Below, one piece after another: positions 54,071 through 62,334 of a stretch of DNA of 64,000 nucleotides. The DNA is from Rouxiella sp. S1S-2 (GTDB taxonomy: Bacteria > Pseudomonadota > Gammaproteobacteria > Enterobacterales > Enterobacteriaceae). The position numbers and the translations under genes were made by a program. The stretch spans positions 310,001 through 374,000 of the forward strand of contig NZ_WFKL01000001.1 in the NCBI RefSeq assembly GCF_009208105.1, in the 5' to 3' direction. Position 1 is the first letter of the stretch. Every line of letters begins with the position of its first letter. The notes under the pieces were generated by a model, which saw only the letters and a program-made list of their open reading frames with translations, did not search any database and was not told the DNA's origin.

Positions 54071-54093
54071 GGGTGCACCACCATTACGGAGCA
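54071..54093 (-). promoter_or_regulatory. NtrC-like enhancer site of the urea operon
   Basis: The minus strand has TGCTCC-GTAAT-GGTGGT (three mismatches to TGCACC-N5-GGTGCA over 12 fixed positions), next to a palindromic GGTGCACC. Its centre lies about 96 bp upstream of the predicted start, a usual distance for NtrC. Confidence 0.5.
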
Positions 54094-54113
54094 GTTGTAC
54101 AAAATAGGGGCAA

Positions 54114-54704
54114 TTATTCCCCCGCCAGATACATCTGTTCTGTTCCCTGAAACCAGCTGCCGGGCACGTTGTAAGGCGGTTGGTGCAGGCGTTGCAGGCT
54201 GTCGTTGATGATATATTCTGCCTGCTGCCACAGGGTGGCGTCGCCCTCTTTGAGCACCGCCAGCAGCAGCCGTTTCTCGACCAGGTAAGTTTTGGCAAAA
54301 TCGGGGTCGTGGGTCACCAGTGAGCGTAAATTGTCGATAAGATCAGCAAGTTTGATGGTTTTAGCCGAGGCGCAGGCCTTGGCGGTGTGTTGACGATCGA
54401 GGTTTTTTCTTTGGATTCGGTTACCCTGCACATTTCCGCTTACGTTGGTCAGCATCGCCACCAACTCGGCCACTTCATTGCCAAAATGGCGGGTAATGTC
54501 ATCGAGGGTGCTTTGAGTGTCTTCCACCGTATCGTGCAGCCAGGCAGCCGCCAGCATCACTTGCGTATGCGGCACGCTGGCCACAATATTCGCCACCGCT
54601 TCAGGATGAACAATGTAGGGGTCATTGGTGTATTTACGCCGCTGATTGATACTGGCATGGGCTTTACTGGCATAACGTCTGGCTTTGTCGACTAAGCTGG
54701 TCAT
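54114..54704 (-). CDS. HD-domain phosphohydrolase (SpoT hydrolase-like)
   Basis: A 196-residue single HD-domain protein with the metal-binding set H33 (IVHPEAVA), H57-D58 (WLHDTVED), E61-D62 and a C-terminal LADLIDNL. The pattern resembles the hydrolase domain of RelA/SpoT and small HD hydrolases of the MESH1 type, but (p)ppGpp activity is not proven. GGGGGAAC lies before the ATG. It is separated from the atzF promoter region by its own stop at 54114; whether it reads through into the urea operon is unclear. Confidence 0.8.
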   Translation of the reverse strand: MTSLVDKARRYASKAHASINQRRKYTNDPYIVHPEAVANIVASVPHTQVMLAAAWLHDTVEDTQSTLDDITRHFGNEVAELVAMLTNVSGNVQGNRIQRKNLDRQHTAKACASAKTIKLADLIDNLRSLVTHDPDFAKTYLVEKRLLLAVLKEGDATLWQQAEYIINDSLQRLHQPPYNVPGSWFQGTEQMYLAGE

Positions 54705-54788
54705 GAGCGTTCCCCCGAAAATTGTGCTTTTTGATGTTATAGCACGAGCCGGGTGAAAACGGCCAATTGTAAATGTGCTTGCTATAAT

Positions 54789-54800
54789 ATCGTGCGCTAT
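54789..54800 (+). promoter_or_regulatory. Candidate OhrR operator at the ohrR promoter
   Basis: ATCGTGCGCTAT follows a TATAAT box (54783-54788). The same motif, inverted and with one change, follows the TATAAA box of ohr. Confidence 0.55.
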
Positions 54801-54834
54801 CTATATTGATTGCATGAACAAAGAGATGGTTTCT

Positions 54835-55299
54835 ATGAACGATAAAAATGACAGTCGCGACGCGACATCGCAAACGCTGCATCTTGATCAACAAATGTGC
54901 TTTGCCTTGTATTCCGCCAACCTGGCATTAAATAAAGTTTATCGTAAGCTGCTGAGCGAGCTGGAACTGACTTATCCGCAGTATCTGGTGATGTTGGTGC
55001 TGTGGCAGCAGGACGAAGTGATGGTGTCCGAGATTGGCGAAAAGCTGTTTCTTGATTCCGCGACGCTGACGCCGTTGCTCAAACGTCTTGAGAGTGCTGA
55101 TTTACTGGTTCGTCGTCGTGCGCAGGCCGATGAACGTCAGGTAATTATTACGCTTACCGACGCCGGACGTGCGCTACAGCAGAAGGCTCTAGGCATTCCA
55201 GAATCTATCGGCTGCGCTGCTGAATGCAGCATGGAAGATGCAACGGCGCTTAAACTTCAGCTGGAAACCCTCAGAGGAAATCTGCAGAAGAACGCCTGA
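54835..55299 (+). CDS. ohrR: Organic hydroperoxide-responsive repressor OhrR (MarR family)
   Basis: A 154-residue MarR-type protein. The redox-sensing cysteine is C22 in [19 protein letters not shown], the position used by OhrR proteins. The winged HTH is [46 protein letters not shown]. Two further cysteines near the C-terminus (SIGCAAECS) could take part in disulfide formation, as in two-cysteine OhrR proteins. The ATG at 54835 is chosen; in-frame ATGs at 54814 and 54826 are possible. It represses ohr, 150 bp downstream, until oxidised by organic peroxide. Confidence 0.9.
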   Translation: MNDKNDSRDATSQTLHLDQQMCFALYSANLALNKVYRKLLSELELTYPQYLVMLVLWQQDEVMVSEIGEKLFLDSATLTPLLKRLESADLLVRRRAQADERQVIITLTDAGRALQQKALGIPESIGCAAECSMEDATALKLQLETLRGNLQKNA

Positions 55300-55328
55300 A
55301 CGGTGGGGAAAATATTTTAGCATTACCC

Positions 55329-55350
55329 GAGGTGCAAAATTTTGCGCCTC
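55329..55350. promoter_or_regulatory. 22-bp inverted repeat upstream of ohr
   Basis: GAGGTGCAAAA/TTTTGCGCCTC with a single mismatch, just upstream of the ohr promoter. It could be an operator for OhrR or another regulator, or a weak terminator of ohrR. Confidence 0.45.
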
Positions 55351-55366
55351 TGCTACACTCTATAAA

Positions 55367-55378
55367 ATAGTGCACGAT
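55367..55378 (-). promoter_or_regulatory. Candidate OhrR operator at the ohr promoter
   Basis: On the minus strand ATCGTGCACTAT, matching the ohrR-promoter motif at 11 of 12 positions. It directly follows TATAAA at 55361-55366, where bound repressor would block RNA polymerase. Confidence 0.55.
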
Positions 55379-55450
55379 TAAATAGCGTTTATTATCGGTC
55401 GGATGACCGGCCCTAATTAATTAACTCTGAAAGCCAAAAAGGAACAGATT

Positions 55451-55876
55451 ATGTCTATCGAAAAAGTTGTTTACCGCGCTCATGCAACGGCAACCGGCGG
55501 TCGTGACGGTCGTGCTACTTCATCAGACGGCGTGCTTGACGTTAAGCTGGGTCTGCCGAAAGAGATGGGTGGTGCAGGCGGAGAAGTGAGCAACCCTGAA
55601 CAACTGTTTGCTGCGGGCTACTCCGCTTGTTTCCTCGGCGCACTCAAGCACGTGGCCTCGCTGGAAAAAGTACGCATTCCTGCGGAAGCGAAAATTGAAG
55701 GTGCCGTCGGTATCGGTGCAATCCCGGGTGGATTTGGTATCGAAGTTCAGCTCGACATTACCCTGCCGGGTATCGAGCGTGCTGTTGCTGAAGACTTGGT
55801 TGCCAAAGCACATCAGGTTTGCCCGTACTCTAACGCAACGCGGGGCAACATCGACGTGACGCTGAACGTTAAGTAA
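55451..55876 (+). CDS. ohr: Organic hydroperoxide resistance protein Ohr
   Basis: A 141-residue OsmC/Ohr-fold peroxidase. The reactive cysteines are C60 ([12 protein letters not shown]) and C124 ([13 protein letters not shown]), with the supporting R19 and E50 present. It reduces organic and fatty-acid hydroperoxides using lipoylated proteins as donor. It lies downstream of ohrR on the same strand with its own promoter and ends at a terminator. Confidence 0.95.
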   Translation: MSIEKVVYRAHATATGGRDGRATSSDGVLDVKLGLPKEMGGAGGEVSNPEQLFAAGYSACFLGALKHVASLEKVRIPAEAKIEGAVGIGAIPGGFGIEVQLDITLPGIERAVAEDLVAKAHQVCPYSNATRGNIDVTLNVK

Positions 55877-55904
55877 CAACCAGGCAAACTGTTTTATTTG
55901 CATC

Positions 55905-55940
55905 AGCGGGGGGCCTCAATGGCCTCCCGCTTTTCTTTTT
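55905..55940 (+). terminator. Terminator of ohr
   Basis: AGCGGGGGGCC/GGCCTCCCGCT stem (one G-T pair) followed by TTTTCTTTTT. Confidence 0.9.
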
Positions 55941-56055
55941 GAGGGTTTCTAAGGGGGTTTTAAGATTTTCCTTGGCAGATTATGTAAACCATTTCGCATT
56001 TTACATGTCACAATGATTCCAAATATTTCAAAAGTAATCTGGAAAATAACCCTAC

Positions 56056-57741
56056 ATGAATAGAGTGAAGACTCTATCGCAGCAAAAAATTTGTTTATTG
56101 TTAGCGATTTATATCGGAATTTTTTTAAATCTGTCGGTTTTCATTCGCCGCTTTTCCCCTCTCGCCGAATCATTCCTGACCTCGCAATGGGTCGCCGCCG
56201 CGGTTGAGGTGGTGACAACGGTATTATTCACCTTCTTTGTATTGCGGATTTTCTCATTTGGCGGCAGGATTTTCTTTCGCATTGTAGCCAGCCTGATAGT
56301 CCTCATCTCCGTTGCCGCCAGCTATTACATGACCTTTTTCAACGTGGTGATCGGCTATGGCATTATTGCCTCGGTGATGACTACGGACATTGATCTCAGT
56401 AAAGAGGTTATTGGGGTCAAGTTCGTGCTGTGGATGCTGCTGATGAGTGTTTTACCGCTGTGGCTGATTGCCTATAACGGTATGCGCAATACGCTGCTCG
56501 AGCAGATGAAAACGCCGGGACAGCGGATAAAACCGCTGGTGGTGCTGATTATTGCCGGTCTGCTGGTTTGGCTGCCGATACGTCTTATGGACGAAGAGCA
56601 AAAGGACAACGAGCGGTTGAACAATGTGGATATGCCCAGCTATGGCGGTGTGGTCGCTCACTCCTATTTGCCGTCTAACTGGCTGGCCGCGCTGGGTTTG
56701 TTTGCTTATACGCAGGTCGATGAAAGCCGCGGCGCTGATGATTTCTTCGACCCGGCCAAGGCTTTCAGCTATCAGCCTCCAGCGGATATCGACGATACCT
56801 ATGTCATATTTATTATCGGTGAGACTACTCGCTGGGACCATATGGGACTGCTCGGCTATGGCCGTGATACCACGCCGCTGATGGCGAGGGAGAAAAACCT
56901 TGTCGCCTTCAAAGGCACGTCCTGCGATACCGCGACCAAGCTTTCGCTGCGCTGTATGTTTGTTCGCGAAGGTGGGGCAGAAAACAACGCCCAGCGAACA
57001 CTGAAAGAGCAGAATATTTTTTCAGTGATGCGTTCATTGGGCTTTAGCTCAGAGCTGTTTGCGATGCAGAGTGAGGTCTGGTTCTATAACAATGCCAACA
57101 CCAATAACTACTCCTTCCGTGAGCTGATTGCTTCTGAAAAGCGTAACGATGGCAAAACAGTGGACGACATGCTGCTGGTGGGCGAGCTAAAAGATTCACT
57201 CCAGCGCTACCCCAAAGGCAAGCATTTGGTGGTATTGCACACTAAAGGGTCGCACTATCTTTATTCGCAGCGTTACCCGCGCAGCTTTGCGCGCTTTACT
57301 CCCGAATGTATGGGCGTAGATGAGTCGTGCAGCGAGGCTCAACTGGTGAATGCTTTTGATAATAGCGTGCTCTATACCGACGCCTTTATCACGCAGGTTA
57401 TCGACCAAGTGCGGGATAAAAAGGCGCTGGTGTTTTATGCTGCTGACCACGGCGAGTCGATAGGCGAAAACTCGCATTTGCACGGCACCCCGCGTGAAAT
57501 GGCGCCACCGGAGCAGTTCCGAGTGCCGATGATCGTTTGGGCGTCGGACTCATTCCTGGCCCAGCCTGAACATCAACAGGCCTTCGAGCGGCTGCGTGCC
57601 CAACAGGGCAGCGACAAACCGCATCGTCACGTTGAGTTGTTTGATACTATTTTAGGCTGTCTCGGCTATCAGTCAGCCAACGGCGGTATTAATCAGGCGA
57701 ATAATTGGTGTGCCTTACCTGCGGTAGAAAAGGCACTTTAG
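56056..57741 (+). CDS. eptB: Kdo2-lipid A phosphoethanolamine 7''-transferase EptB
   Basis: A 561-residue inner-membrane transferase with five N-terminal helices (to about 175) and a periplasmic sulfatase-like domain. It matches E. coli EptB (563) closely: GYGIIASVMTTDIDLSKEV, PSYGGVVAHSYLPSNWLAALGL, GETTRWDHMG (E256), nucleophile T292 in SCDTATKLSLRC, and YAADHGES. It adds phosphoethanolamine to the outer Kdo of LPS, lowering surface charge. It lies upstream of a tRNA-Pro gene and dppA as in E. coli. In E. coli eptB is repressed by the MgrR RNA; a pairing site was not checked. Confidence 0.95.
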   Translation: MNRVKTLSQQKICLLLAIYIGIFLNLSVFIRRFSPLAESFLTSQWVAAAVEVVTTVLFTFFVLRIFSFGGRIFFRIVASLIVLISVAASYYMTFFNVVIGYGIIASVMTTDIDLSKEVIGVKFVLWMLLMSVLPLWLIAYNGMRNTLLEQMKTPGQRIKPLVVLIIAGLLVWLPIRLMDEEQKDNERLNNVDMPSYGGVVAHSYLPSNWLAALGLFAYTQVDESRGADDFFDPAKAFSYQPPADIDDTYVIFIIGETTRWDHMGLLGYGRDTTPLMAREKNLVAFKGTSCDTATKLSLRCMFVREGGAENNAQRTLKEQNIFSVMRSLGFSSELFAMQSEVWFYNNANTNNYSFRELIASEKRNDGKTVDDMLLVGELKDSLQRYPKGKHLVVLHTKGSHYLYSQRYPRSFARFTPECMGVDESCSEAQLVNAFDNSVLYTDAFITQVIDQVRDKKALVFYAADHGESIGENSHLHGTPREMAPPEQFRVPMIVWASDSFLAQPEHQQAFERLRAQQGSDKPHRHVELFDTILGCLGYQSANGGINQANNWCALPAVEKAL

Positions 57742-57853
57742 CGGTTTAAATCACCATTTTAGCCGAGGTTCGTGTGTTTTATAAGCAGTCGGTGACTTAG
57801 GTAAAAAAAGGGATTGACGCTCAGAACCAGCGGCAGTAAGATGCGGCCCAATT

Positions 57854-57930
57854 CGGCGAGTAGCGCAGCTTGGTAGCGCAACTGGTTTGGGACCAGTGGG
57901 TCGGAGGTTCGAATCCTCTCTCGCCGACCA
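57854..57930 (+). tRNA. tRNA-Pro (anticodon UGG)
   Basis: A 77-nt cloverleaf with encoded CCA: acceptor CGGCGAG/CTCGCCG, D-arm GCGC..GCGC, anticodon stem ACTGG/CCAGT with loop TTTGGGA (anticodon TGG at 57888-57890) and T-arm GGAGG TTCGAAT CCTCT. The sequence agrees with E. coli proM as I recall it. In E. coli the tRNA beside eptB is proK (CGG). Confidence 0.97.
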
Positions 57931-57937
57931 CATTTAG

Positions 57938-57972
57938 AAAAACCCGCAGGCTTTTGGCTCGCGGGTTTTTTG
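57938..57972 (+). terminator. Terminator of the tRNA-Pro gene
   Basis: AAAAACCCGC/GCGGGTTTTT stem with T tail, 8 nt after the tRNA end. Confidence 0.9.
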
Positions 57973-58035
57973 CTTTTTGGTCGCCCAGTAAAACCTGGCG
58001 GCGAACGTTCTCCCCGCCTTGCCTATCGCCAGAAA

Positions 58036-58461
58036 TCACTTGGCAAACAGCTGACTCATGTCTTTGAACGCCTTGAATTCCAGCGCATTGCCGCACGGGT
58101 CCAGCAGGAACATGGTTGCCTGTTCGCCGACCTGGCCTTTGAAGCGGATGTAAGGTTCAATCACGAACTTGGTGTCGAACGATTTCAAACGCTCTGCCAG
58201 CGCCTCCCACTCTTCCCAGCTTAGTACGATACCGAAATGCGGCACCGGCACGTCATGGCCGTCAACGGGATTGGTGTGTGCAGACTCCTGCGTCACAGTC
58301 TTAGGATGTTCGTGGATAACCAACTGATGGCCATAAAAGTCGAAATCCACCCACTGGTCGCTTGAGCGTCCTTCCGAAAGTCCAAAGGTTTCACCGTAAA
58401 ATGCACGGCAGGTGGCGAGATTGTAAACGGGGATGGCAAGGTGGAACGGGCTGAGGGCCAT
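58036..58461 (-). CDS. VOC (glyoxalase/dioxygenase superfamily) protein
   Basis: A 141-residue two-motif VOC-fold protein with metal-ligand candidates in FHLAIPV (His), QLVIHEHP (His) and GNALEFK (Glu). Such proteins include lyases, dioxygenases and resistance proteins; the substrate is unknown. The ATG at 58461 gives the family N-terminus [15 protein letters not shown]. It diverges from a LysR-type gene with a perfect inverted repeat between, so it is probably that regulator's target. Confidence 0.85.
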   Translation of the reverse strand: MALSPFHLAIPVYNLATCRAFYGETFGLSEGRSSDQWVDFDFYGHQLVIHEHPKTVTQESAHTNPVDGHDVPVPHFGIVLSWEEWEALAERLKSFDTKFVIEPYIRFKGQVGEQATMFLLDPCGNALEFKAFKDMSQLFAK

Positions 58462-58510
58462 AGGTTGTCCTGTAGATGTTCGGGTTAGTTGTATTTCTCC
58501 ATTCTTATCG

Positions 58511-58540
58511 ATAATATTTTTAATTAAAAACAAATATTAT
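58511..58540. promoter_or_regulatory. Inverted repeat between VOC and LysR genes
   Basis: ATAATATTT at 58511-58519 and AAATATTAT at 58532-58540 are perfect 9-bp arms with a 12-bp spacer. Size and place fit a LysR-type operator. Confidence 0.55.
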
Positions 58541-58579
58541 TACTGTGATTCATCAAAAAAACAGATGAGTGGGGCGGCG

Positions 58580-59476
58580 ATGCTACGTGAGTTGAAAACT
58601 TTTATCGCGGTAACGCAGGACGGCACCTTTGCCGCGGCCGGTCAGCGTATTGGGCTGACTCAGTCGGCGGTCAGTGCACAAATTCGCGGGCTTGAGGACC
58701 ATCTCGGCATGCCGCTTTTTGACCGTACCGGTCGCGCGGCGGTGCTCAATGCCGCCGGCAGTCGAATCTTACCGATGGCAGAACAGATCTTGGATATTTT
58801 CGCCAACATGTCTCAGCCCGACAGCCTGAATGACTTTCGGGGTGTAATTAAAATCGGGGCCATCTCGACCTTTCAAACCGGCATGCTGCCAAAAGTGTTG
58901 GTCCGGCTGCATCAAAATGCCCCTGCATTGGAAACGAAGCTGGTGCCGGGCGTGTCGTTTCATTTGTTAACACAGGTTGATGCCGGAAATATTGACCTGG
59001 CGATCGTTATTAAACCGGGCTTCCCACTGCCGAAAGATTTACACAGTGAAACGTTGTTAAACGAACCTTTCGTACTGATTGTGCCTGAGAACATTGAGGG
59101 CCAAGACCCGTTAACCCTACTGCGAGAAAACCCTTTTATAAGATACGATCGCACCTCTTTCGGCGGTCGCATGGTGAGTCATTTTCTGCGCTACCATCGG
59201 CTAGAGCCAAAAGTGGTACTGGAAATTGATGAAATCGATGCGATTGTAAAAATGGTTGAATGTGGGTTGGGGGTCGCCCTGGTGCCGCTGGCGGGATTAT
59301 GGCTCGAGCGTCAGTCGAGCCTGAGGATTTTACCGCTGGCAGAGATGACCTTTAATCGCGAGCTGGTTTTGGTTATGCGCCACGCCAACAGGCAGTCTCC
59401 GTTGCATATGCTCATCGGACGATGCCTGCATGACGTGGTTCAAGATAGCCTTGCCCACGTTAAGTCAGAGGGATAG
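58580..59476 (+). CDS. LysR-family transcriptional regulator
   Basis: A 298-residue LysR-type regulator, normal length. The HTH is residues 1-60 (LRELKTFIAVTQDGTFAAAGQRIGLTQSAVSAQIRGLEDHLGMPLFDR) and the effector domain starts near 85. The ATG at 58580 begins at the family N-terminus; an ATG at 58565 is in frame. It diverges from the VOC gene, probably its target. The effector is unknown. Confidence 0.88.
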   Translation: MLRELKTFIAVTQDGTFAAAGQRIGLTQSAVSAQIRGLEDHLGMPLFDRTGRAAVLNAAGSRILPMAEQILDIFANMSQPDSLNDFRGVIKIGAISTFQTGMLPKVLVRLHQNAPALETKLVPGVSFHLLTQVDAGNIDLAIVIKPGFPLPKDLHSETLLNEPFVLIVPENIEGQDPLTLLRENPFIRYDRTSFGGRMVSHFLRYHRLEPKVVLEIDEIDAIVKMVECGLGVALVPLAGLWLERQSSLRILPLAEMTFNRELVLVMRHANRQSPLHMLIGRCLHDVVQDSLAHVKSEG

Positions 59477-59483
59477 TCGCGCT

Positions 59484-59514
59484 AAAAAAACCCTAACCCA
59501 CTTGTGGGTTAGGG
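59484..59514 (-). terminator. Terminator of the Rieske/FAD oxidoreductase gene
   Basis: CCCTAACCCAC/GTGGGTTAGGG 11-bp stem with a TT loop; on the minus strand followed by seven T. Confidence 0.85.
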
Positions 59515-59524
59515 GGAGCAACGA

Positions 59525-61060
59525 TCACCCTTCTTCAGTTTCATTCACCAGCTTTCTCGCCTGCTTGACCGTCATATCGTGCTGCATCTCAAGCAGCAGC
59601 CTGCCGGTGGTCCTCTCGCGACCCGTCGCTACCACGCCGACCAGATGGTTTTTCAGACCAAACAACGCGACAAAATCCTGCTCTTCGAGTGATCCGATAA
59701 TGTCTATGTTGTCCCATTTATCGGGATATCCCAGGTGCTCGAAGCGCGTGCCAAAATGCTGGGTCCAGAAGAACGGTACGCGGTCAAAGGCCTCTTGCTC
59801 GCCGAGCATATTTCTCGCTGCAGTTCGACCCTGCTGTTGGGCGACGCGCCAGTGCTCAATGCGGGTTGATTTTCCGTCCATCGGGAAGCTGGCAATGTCT
59901 CCGACGGCGTAGATGCCTTCATCTGCCTGAAGATACTTGTCCACCTTGAGACTTCCATCTTCGTTCATTGGGAGGTCGTGCACGAAAGAAGTCACCGGTT
60001 GAACGCCGGTCGCCAGTAGCACCACGTCCGTTTTTACCTCTGACCCGTCTTTCAACTGAACGGACTCTACGCGACGATCCCCCGTAAAGCCGGCGACCTC
60101 CGCATCAATAAATTCAACGCCGTTATGTTCGTGCAGTGCGCGGAAATACTGGGCAATTTTTTCCCCAAACTGCGCCTCAAAGGGGAGGGGGTGAGGGGCA
60201 ATGACTTTGATAGCAACATTGCGTTTGCGCAGTGCCGCCGCCATTTCCATGCCAATAAAGCTGTTGCCGATAATCACCAGCTGTTTGAGTTGGTCAACGG
60301 CGCAGAGCAGGGTTTTTTCCTGCTGCAGATTGCGTAATACGTGAATACCGCTCAGCTCGCCGCCCGGTAGGTCTGGGCGTACCGGTGAACCGCCGGTAGC
60401 AATGAGCAATTTTTTAAACGAGACCTGCTGTTGATTGGCGAGACGAAGTTTTTTCTCCCTACTGTCGAGGTGAGTCACAGAACTGACGATCCGCTGCACA
60501 TTTTTTCTGGCAAAGGCGCTTTCTTCAAGCAGTGGCGGCACGTCGTTGACGCCCATGCTGCCGTCGGGCACAAATTTTGTCAGCGCAGTACGGTCATAAG
60601 GCGCAGATTTTTCCCGATCGATGACCACAATCCTTCCGTGAAATCCGCTCTCTTCAAGCGCGCTGAGTGCCGCACTGCCCGCGGCTCCTGAGCCGATAAT
60701 AACGATTTGCTCGGCTTCGTCTCCTGCTTCCAACTGAGTGTGCTGGCTGGCATTTTCAGGGTCAACCATCACTGTACCCCGCTCAACCTTGGCGGCATAT
60801 TGCTTCAGCCCGGCGAGCGCCGGTGGCTGCTCCAGACTGCCGTCCTGCAGGTTAAAGACGGCTTTATGCCAAGGGCAAACAAGCTTGCCCTCACAGACCG
60901 CACCTTCTGCCAGCGGCGCACCTGCATGCGGGCAGTTTGCCTGATACGCATGCACGCTGTCGCCCTGACGAATAAGCATAATTGGGGTATCACCAACGTC
61001 TATCTGCTTAGGCTGGTCCGTTTCGAGTTCAGAGAGTTTGACTGTTTGTTTAAATGTCAC
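59525..61060 (-). CDS. Rieske-domain FAD-dependent NAD(P)H oxidoreductase (AIF-like)
   Basis: A 511-residue fusion. Residues 1-105 are a Rieske [2Fe-2S] domain with C43-P-H45 and C62-P-W-H65. Residues about 118-511 form a class II pyridine nucleotide-disulfide oxidoreductase-like reductase: FAD loop GSGAAG (123-128), NAD(P)H loop IGNSFIGMEMAAALRKRN, and the second FAD motif YAVGDIASFP. The layout resembles AIFM3/ferredoxin reductases of oxygenase systems, but no oxygenase component is adjacent, so its electron acceptor is unknown. It is monocistronic. Confidence 0.85.
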   Translation of the reverse strand: MTFKQTVKLSELETDQPKQIDVGDTPIMLIRQGDSVHAYQANCPHAGAPLAEGAVCEGKLVCPWHKAVFNLQDGSLEQPPALAGLKQYAAKVERGTVMVDPENASQHTQLEAGDEAEQIVIIGSGAAGSAALSALEESGFHGRIVVIDREKSAPYDRTALTKFVPDGSMGVNDVPPLLEESAFARKNVQRIVSSVTHLDSREKKLRLANQQQVSFKKLLIATGGSPVRPDLPGGELSGIHVLRNLQQEKTLLCAVDQLKQLVIIGNSFIGMEMAAALRKRNVAIKVIAPHPLPFEAQFGEKIAQYFRALHEHNGVEFIDAEVAGFTGDRRVESVQLKDGSEVKTDVVLLATGVQPVTSFVHDLPMNEDGSLKVDKYLQADEGIYAVGDIASFPMDGKSTRIEHWRVAQQQGRTAARNMLGEQEAFDRVPFFWTQHFGTRFEHLGYPDKWDNIDIIGSLEEQDFVALFGLKNHLVGVVATGRERTTGRLLLEMQHDMTVKQARKLVNETEEG

Positions 61061-61197
61061 GACATGCTCCTTTCTTTTATGTGTGGTTGTTTATTCAACA
61101 AAGACCCTACAAAAAGCAGGACTGTATTAAGCCTAGCAGCCATAAATGCGTGTGCCACATGAGGAGGGCGGATTAGGATGATTCGGAGCGGGGTGGG

Positions 61198-61224
61198 AAT
61201 AAAAAGGGGAGCCAAACGGCTCCC
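61198..61224 (-). terminator. Terminator of the RhlA-like gene
   Basis: GGGAGCC/GGCTCCC 7-bp stem with a 4-nt loop; on the minus strand followed by CTTTTTATT. Confidence 0.85.
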
Positions 61225-61255
61225 AACTGGGGTTTACAGCGTTAAGCAGGCTCAG

Positions 61256-62077
61256 TTAAGCAGCAAAATGATTGCTTAAGATCCCATAGAGGTGTTGAGA
61301 GGCAGAGCGATTTTCCATATCGAGGAAATGCCCAGCCTGAGGCACAGTGGCAAACTCACAATTTTCAATGTGGTTGGCAATGTGTCTGATATCTTCAGCT
61401 GTTGTGTATTCGTCTAAGTCGCCGTTAATGAAAACCAAGGGGGTTTTTATTGAATGGAAGATATCAATGTAATCTTCTTCTTTCAGGCGGCTAATTTGAT
61501 CAATGTGGAAACTGGCTTGGCGATAGGTGTCTTGGTCCAGGCTGCTGATGTGATGATGATTAGCACGCTTGAGTATCGACGGCAAGAATTTACCGACCTC
61601 GTTGTTAAGCAAGGTGGCCACTTCATCGTTTTTACCTTCATCCAGCAGTTGCTTGGCACGTTGAATGTAAGTTTCCATCGCCGGCGTGACGCGGGTAGAA
61701 AATGAGGTCACGATAGCTTTAGTCACCGAAGCCGGTTGGGATGCCAGTGCCATCAACGTCGCTAGACCGCCCCAAGATACCGACAGCAGATATTCTGGTT
61801 TATAGATGTCTATGAGCTGTTTGAGGATTTCAACTTCTTCGGCTTTAGGAATAGGCCGCGTCAACGTATTGTGTTCTCGCGATCCGCCGATAAAAGGCAA
61901 ATCAAAGAGAATAATATTCACTTTATCCTTAAGGTTGCGGACACAGTTGCGAAAAGCCAACGTGGTAGACAGCGCACCATTAACGCAGATAACGGTTTCT
62001 TTTGCATCAGGATAAATATACTTCTCGATGTACACGCGCCAGTCGCCGACGTGCACCACTTCTGATTCTGGTTTCAT
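61256..62077 (-). CDS. RhlA-like alpha/beta hydrolase, predicted hydroxyalkanoyloxyalkanoate (HAA) synthase
   Basis: A 273-residue alpha/beta-hydrolase fold protein similar to Pseudomonas RhlA across its length: VNGALSTTLAF, IILFDLPFIGGSREHN, EVEILKQLID, LLNNEVGKFLPSILKRANHHH, QASFHIDQI, FINGDLDEYTTAED and AGHFLDMENRSA. The triad is S101 (SVSWGG), D222 and H250. RhlA joins two beta-hydroxyacyl chains from fatty-acid synthesis into HAA, a surface-active lipid and rhamnolipid precursor. No rhlB-type glycosyltransferase is adjacent, so free HAA or a glycolipid made elsewhere would be the product. GAGGAGGGGG lies before the ATG. A lux-like dyad lies upstream. Confidence 0.82.
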   Translation of the reverse strand: MKPESEVVHVGDWRVYIEKYIYPDAKETVICVNGALSTTLAFRNCVRNLKDKVNIILFDLPFIGGSREHNTLTRPIPKAEEVEILKQLIDIYKPEYLLSVSWGGLATLMALASQPASVTKAIVTSFSTRVTPAMETYIQRAKQLLDEGKNDEVATLLNNEVGKFLPSILKRANHHHISSLDQDTYRQASFHIDQISRLKEEDYIDIFHSIKTPLVFINGDLDEYTTAEDIRHIANHIENCEFATVPQAGHFLDMENRSASQHLYGILSNHFAA

Positions 62078-62334
62078 AAACCCCCTCCTCTGTTAAGCCA
62101 ATACCGTCAATGCAACGGCCAATAAAAGTTTCCCTGAATATAAATGTCCCAAATGAGGTTAATATGAATTTTAAAATATTATTTATGACGATAATAATTA
62201 CGCAGCGTCACTTTTGCGAAAATCAATAACGCCTACTGACCTTAAGGTGCGCTGAGCGCTTCCTAAAGGCCTTGTAAATTATAATGTTATAGTTGCACCA
62301 AGGGCGCGATTCGACAATTGGTATTATTATAGGT

